From Thermoanaerobaculia bacterium (GTDB lineage Bacteria; Bacteroidota; Bacteroidia; Chitinophagales; Saprospiraceae), in the NCBI GenBank assembly GCA_023151335.1, contig JAKLJF010000031.1, forward strand, positions 8,346-17,288: DNA of 8,943 nt, read 5' to 3'. Below, in pieces: positions 6,285-8,943 of this stretch (position 1 is its first letter; each line of letters opens with the position of its first letter). The notes beneath the pieces were generated by a model. The model was not told the origin of the DNA, searched no databases, and saw only the letters and a list, made by a program, of their open reading frames with translations. The position numbers and the translations under genes are program-made.

Positions 6285-7307
6285 ATGGTACGAACAATCT
6301 CCGCTCTTTTCCTGCTATCGGTTCTTCTGGTTCCGGAGCGCCAGTACGCCCAGCAAGTTCCGTTCTTTTCTCTTCAGCCGGCCGACACCCTGCACAAGCC
6401 ACGTCTTTGGGCGGCTGTTGGTACAGGAACCGTGATATACGGCGCCACCATGATCGGCTTGCACCGCAACTGGGTTTCCAATGAAACTTCCGATCATTTC
6501 CACACGATAAACGATTTTGGCGACTGGAACCAAATGGACAAAATGAGCCACTGGATGATGTCGTACAATGAAAGTCGCTGGTTATATGCCGGGGCGAGTT
6601 GGGCGGGTGTGCGGCCGCGAACCGCGGCCTGGCTGGGTTTCGCAGGCGGACAGCTGATCATGACCTCCCTGGAAATGTTCGACGGCTACGCGGCAAAATG
6701 GGGTTTTTCATGGAGCGACATGGGCTTCAACCTGCTTGGCTCCGGCTTGTTCCTGGCCCAGCAGCTCGGCTGGAAAGAACAGCGCCTCACCATGAAAGTA
6801 AGCGCCTGGCCGAAAACCTACGCTTCCGAAACGATCTATCCCGTCAGTCCCGCGGGCAGCGACGGCCAGACGACCCTGCAACAACGCTCCGACGTGCTAT
6901 ACGGAATGGGGCCGCTCAGTCTTTTTTTAAAAAATTACAATACGAACACCGTGTGGATGTCGGTAAACCCCCGGTCGTTTTTTTCCGAGAAAGCCGCCTG
7001 GCTGCCCCGCTGGCTCAATGTGGCTGTCGGTATGGGCGCCGACAACCTCTTCGTCGGGCAAGGCTATGAGTGGAAAGCCAGTCTCAACTGCGAAGGCCCC
7101 GGCTGTGACGTTTACCGCCTCAACCCGGAGCGGTATCCCCGAACCCGCCAGTTTTACCTGTCATTTGATGTAGATCTCACGCGCCTGGGTATTCGCAACC
7201 GATTCTTGCGCACGCTGGCCGGCGTGGTTAATATTATTAAATTCCCGGCGCCGGCGCTGGAGGTGACAGACAGGGGCGGGGTGCGGTTTCATCCGGTGTT
7301 TTTTTGA
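6285..7307 (+). CDS. DUF2279 family exported protein
   Basis: I place the start at ATG 6285 because it begins a signal peptide (MVRTISALFLLSVLLVPERQYAQ, cleavage near residue 22-23); the open frame from 6144 would run out of the inverted repeat and adds no family-like sequence. The mature part of this 340-residue protein has the DUF2279 pattern seen in Bacteroidota: RLWAAVGTGTVIYGATMIGL, then MDKMSHWMMSY (84-94), LEMFDGYAAKWGFSWSDMGFN (from 129), then GWKEQRLTMKVS. Several segments are hydrophobic and the conserved D85-K-x-x-H89 motif is present. The C-terminal half contains a LNVAVGMGADNLF stretch and ends in aromatic F-F, which would suit outer-membrane or envelope placement. The function of the family is not established. 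It is separated from the metal locus by the inverted repeat and converges with the gene at 7361-7867, so I do not infer a role in metal handling. Confidence 0.8.
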   Translation: MVRTISALFLLSVLLVPERQYAQQVPFFSLQPADTLHKPRLWAAVGTGTVIYGATMIGLHRNWVSNETSDHFHTINDFGDWNQMDKMSHWMMSYNESRWLYAGASWAGVRPRTAAWLGFAGGQLIMTSLEMFDGYAAKWGFSWSDMGFNLLGSGLFLAQQLGWKEQRLTMKVSAWPKTYASETIYPVSPAGSDGQTTLQQRSDVLYGMGPLSLFLKNYNTNTVWMSVNPRSFFSEKAAWLPRWLNVAVGMGADNLFVGQGYEWKASLNCEGPGCDVYRLNPERYPRTRQFYLSFDVDLTRLGIRNRFLRTLAGVVNIIKFPAPALEVTDRGGVRFHPVFF

Positions 7308-7360
7308 AAAGAAATGTTTAAATGCGTGACGAGGGTGTGTAATAAAAGCGGCAATCCCGT

Positions 7361-7867
7361 TCAGGCCTCTTTTTTTACCTCGAACAGAGCGAGTATGATA
7401 TTGCCCATGTAGACGCCCAGCGCCGATTCGACGAGGGTCAGGAACATCGTCATATCCTGAAAATTGAGCACATTGGGCGCCAGGGCTTTCAGCGAGATCA
7501 GGAGCATCACCGTGGCAAAGTGGCCGTGCACCAGCCATTTCACCATGCCGTTGATGGGCACATTGCCGTTTTTCCCGTTAAAATTGGGTTCGGTGATGCT
7601 TCTGCCGATATAGCGGAACACCGCGCCGCCGTACAGGGCCGTCACCGGTGCGAGGATGCCCATGAGGGAAGTAAATTCTTCAAAGTCGAATCCGCGCAGC
7701 AGATAATACACGCAGGATATACCGATCAGGATGAAATGGTACACGAGGATCAGCCGGGCGATGCGCGCGCGCGGCGAAAGCGGTGGAGCGCTTATTTTGT
7801 TTTCTTCGACACCGGTGTCGGAGGTAGCCTGACTTGCTGCCATTGCGTGAGATCTTGTCGTAGTCAT
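7361..7867 (-). CDS. Four-helix integral membrane protein of unknown function
   Basis: I do not recognise the family of this 168-residue protein. The first ~35 residues are polar and rich in Ser, Thr and Ala (predicted cytoplasmic). Four hydrophobic segments follow, at about 38-59 (LILVYHFILIGISCVYYLL), 65-86 (LMGILAPVTALYGGAVFRYIG), 108-130 (VKWLVHGHFATVMLLISLKALA) and 141-163 (LTLVESALGVYMGNIILALFE), and the protein ends in VKKEA. Helices 2 and 4 are glycine-rich and there are no obvious catalytic motifs. Its ATG overlaps the TGA of the upstream gene in the pattern ATGA (7864-7867), so it is very probably translated by coupling from the same mRNA, and this supports the start at 7867 rather than the internal ATG at residue 9. 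The codon use and GC content are like its neighbour. A small channel, anchor or assembly partner of the exported protein is possible but unproven. Confidence 0.75.
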   Translation of the reverse strand: MTTTRSHAMAASQATSDTGVEENKISAPPLSPRARIARLILVYHFILIGISCVYYLLRGFDFEEFTSLMGILAPVTALYGGAVFRYIGRSITEPNFNGKNGNVPINGMVKWLVHGHFATVMLLISLKALAPNVLNFQDMTMFLTLVESALGVYMGNIILALFEVKKEA

Positions 7868-8811
7868 CGGCGAAGGTAATCCAATAATTTTTTAAATAAT
7901 TGTCGCTGGTAATTTTCCAGGTTTGTCTTGTAACGCAGATCCATGTCTTTATAGTCGTTTTTGCGCGGCGGAAAAATGATCCCGCTGCCGTATTTGCCCT
8001 GAAATTCCCAGGAAAGTTCCACATCTTCGCCTTTTTGGGCGCCTTTGACGTATATCCGGTGGTACTCGAAATAACCGTCCGGACAAATTTCGTAATTCAG
8101 ATGGGTCACCTCCAGCACGAACTCGTCGATCAGGGCGTACGTCGTGTCGATGCGGGCTTTCCACAGGATCGGCGTTCCCTTGGGTTTGTAATAGTTTGTT
8201 AAATAACGCCGGGCGTTGGTACAAATTGTACGCACGTTCTTTCCGGGCAGTATGGCCGTGTTGTCGCCCACGTTCACGCCGTCGAGCGAACCGGGCAGGC
8301 TGACGTTGACCACGGCGGCCGAGCGGATGTTGCGACCCTCCACCGGGATACGTCCGTTTTTGCTGGTGATTTTGGCCAGAAAATGTGCCGGTTCGTGACA
8401 ACGCACCACCACTTCGGCCTGCTCTACGTGCACTTCCGACAGGAAGGCCCATTTGTGCAGGAGGCGTTCGTGAAAAAACTGGCCGTTGTACCGGCGGTTG
8501 TTTTTTTCCAGGCGGTCCCAGGCGCATTGCAGCGAATCGCATACCCGTGCGCCCTTATAGGCCGCGCGGAGAAACAACGTCACTTTTTTAGAAGTGACAG
8601 CCACGCTGTCGGCGTATAGGATACCGCCGAGTTGGTTGACCCGCAGCCATTGTTGGTATTCCGTTCGCTTTTTCTGAAAAAAAGCTTTGTCTTGACGCAA
8701 ATCAACGGACTGGGCATTCATGGAAAGCGGGCTAAAAAAAGCCAACTGAAAGGCCATCAGAAAGCCCAAAGAAAGGCAGGATTGCATCGAAGATGGTTTT
8801 GTGACATACAT
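7864..8811 (-). CDS. Exported protein of unknown function
   Basis: I do not recognise this protein. I choose the ATG at 8811 (315 residues) because it gives a signal peptide with a positive charge near the N-terminus (MYVTKPSSMQSC...), a hydrophobic core (LGFLMAFQLAFFSPLS) and a Bacteroidota-style end MNAQ|S near residue 33-34; starts at 8841 and 8787 are also in frame. The mature protein mixes helical charged stretches (DLRQDKAFFQKKRTEYQQWL) with apparently beta-rich parts (VHVEQAEVVVRC, FVLEVTHLNYEI, EDVELSWEFQG) and ends in a Tyr/Lys-rich helix (ENYQRQLFKKLLDYLRR). No catalytic motif or repeat is visible. It is the first gene of a two-gene unit and overlaps the membrane protein gene by 4 bp, so the two products probably act together at the envelope. 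Confidence 0.75.
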   Translation of the reverse strand: MYVTKPSSMQSCLSLGFLMAFQLAFFSPLSMNAQSVDLRQDKAFFQKKRTEYQQWLRVNQLGGILYADSVAVTSKKVTLFLRAAYKGARVCDSLQCAWDRLEKNNRRYNGQFFHERLLHKWAFLSEVHVEQAEVVVRCHEPAHFLAKITSKNGRIPVEGRNIRSAAVVNVSLPGSLDGVNVGDNTAILPGKNVRTICTNARRYLTNYYKPKGTPILWKARIDTTYALIDEFVLEVTHLNYEICPDGYFEYHRIYVKGAQKGEDVELSWEFQGKYGSGIIFPPRKNDYKDMDLRYKTNLENYQRQLFKKLLDYLRR

Positions 8812-8943
8812 GAGCAGCGCAGGAAAAGACGGCAAGGACACCGCGCTTATTTTCAGGGTTTTGTACTTTAACTTTTTGGAAAAAATGTCGCCGGCTGCAA
8901 GGCGCCCGGATTTTCCCGCCGGATTTCAGACTTTCCTCGTCAC
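8812..8943. other. Terminal intergenic stretch with no supported gene
   Basis: This is the upstream region of the exported protein gene. A + strand ATG at 8886 opens a 19-codon frame that runs to the window edge, but it is too short to judge. No clear TAnnTTTG promoter precedes either direction. Confidence 0.4.

Noticed and set aside
7308..7360. Possible terminator between the convergent genes
   Set aside because: Only 3-4 bp stems with unsuitable loops could be found beside the T-rich stretch; not convincing.
8886..8943. Short + strand frame starting at ATG 8886 and open to the window edge
   Set aside because: Nineteen codons with no recognisable similarity and no clear promoter; cannot be told from chance.
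8880..8943. Minus-strand GAGGAAAGTC near the edge, resembling the 5' conserved motif of RNase P RNA
   Set aside because: The match ends after ten bases, and the following sequence becomes the coding region of the exported protein; no other RNase P conserved segment is visible.

Overview
The window looks like part of a Bacteroidota chromosome or large plasmid, probably a GC-rich member of the Saprospiria/Chitinophagia/Cytophagia type. The reasons are protein families and style: a DUF2279 protein, a membrane fusion protein (MFP) with an extra periplasmic domain in front, a lipoprotein with a heavy-metal-binding domain, signal peptides ending in 'AQ', and starts without Shine-Dalgarno sequences. 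No RNA gene, CRISPR array or transposase is visible.

Region 1 (1-6000) is a heavy-metal efflux locus. It holds the C-terminal four fifths of a CzcA/CusA-type RND pump (1-2438), its MFP partner (3213-4880) and a metal-binding lipoprotein (5026-6000). The pump would move metal ions (Cu/Ag or Zn/Co/Cd class; specificity not readable with certainty) across the envelope, the MFP would link it to an outer-membrane channel, and the lipoprotein would bind periplasmic or surface metal. No outer-membrane factor is in the window.

The locus is disturbed in three ways. An AT-rich xisH-xisI pair (2435-3183) sits on the opposite strand between pump and MFP. The MFP reading frame has an in-frame TAA after 456 codons, with clear family sequence continuing in the same frame for 99 more codons. 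A perfect 35-bp inverted repeat with a 2-nt loop follows the MFP.

Region 2 (6001-6284) is non-coding and carries a second, imperfect 42-bp inverted repeat whose departures from pairing are mostly G-U on the + strand. Region 3 (6285-7307) is an exported DUF2279 protein. Region 4 (7361-8811, minus strand) is a two-gene unit with a 4-bp ATGA overlap: an exported protein of unknown function followed by a four-helix membrane protein of unknown function. It converges on the DUF2279 gene. The last 132 bases hold no gene I can support.

The points most worth attention are the xisHI pair inside a metal-efflux operon, with no sign of the nitrogen-fixation element these genes were named for; the interrupted MFP; and the two palindromic elements.
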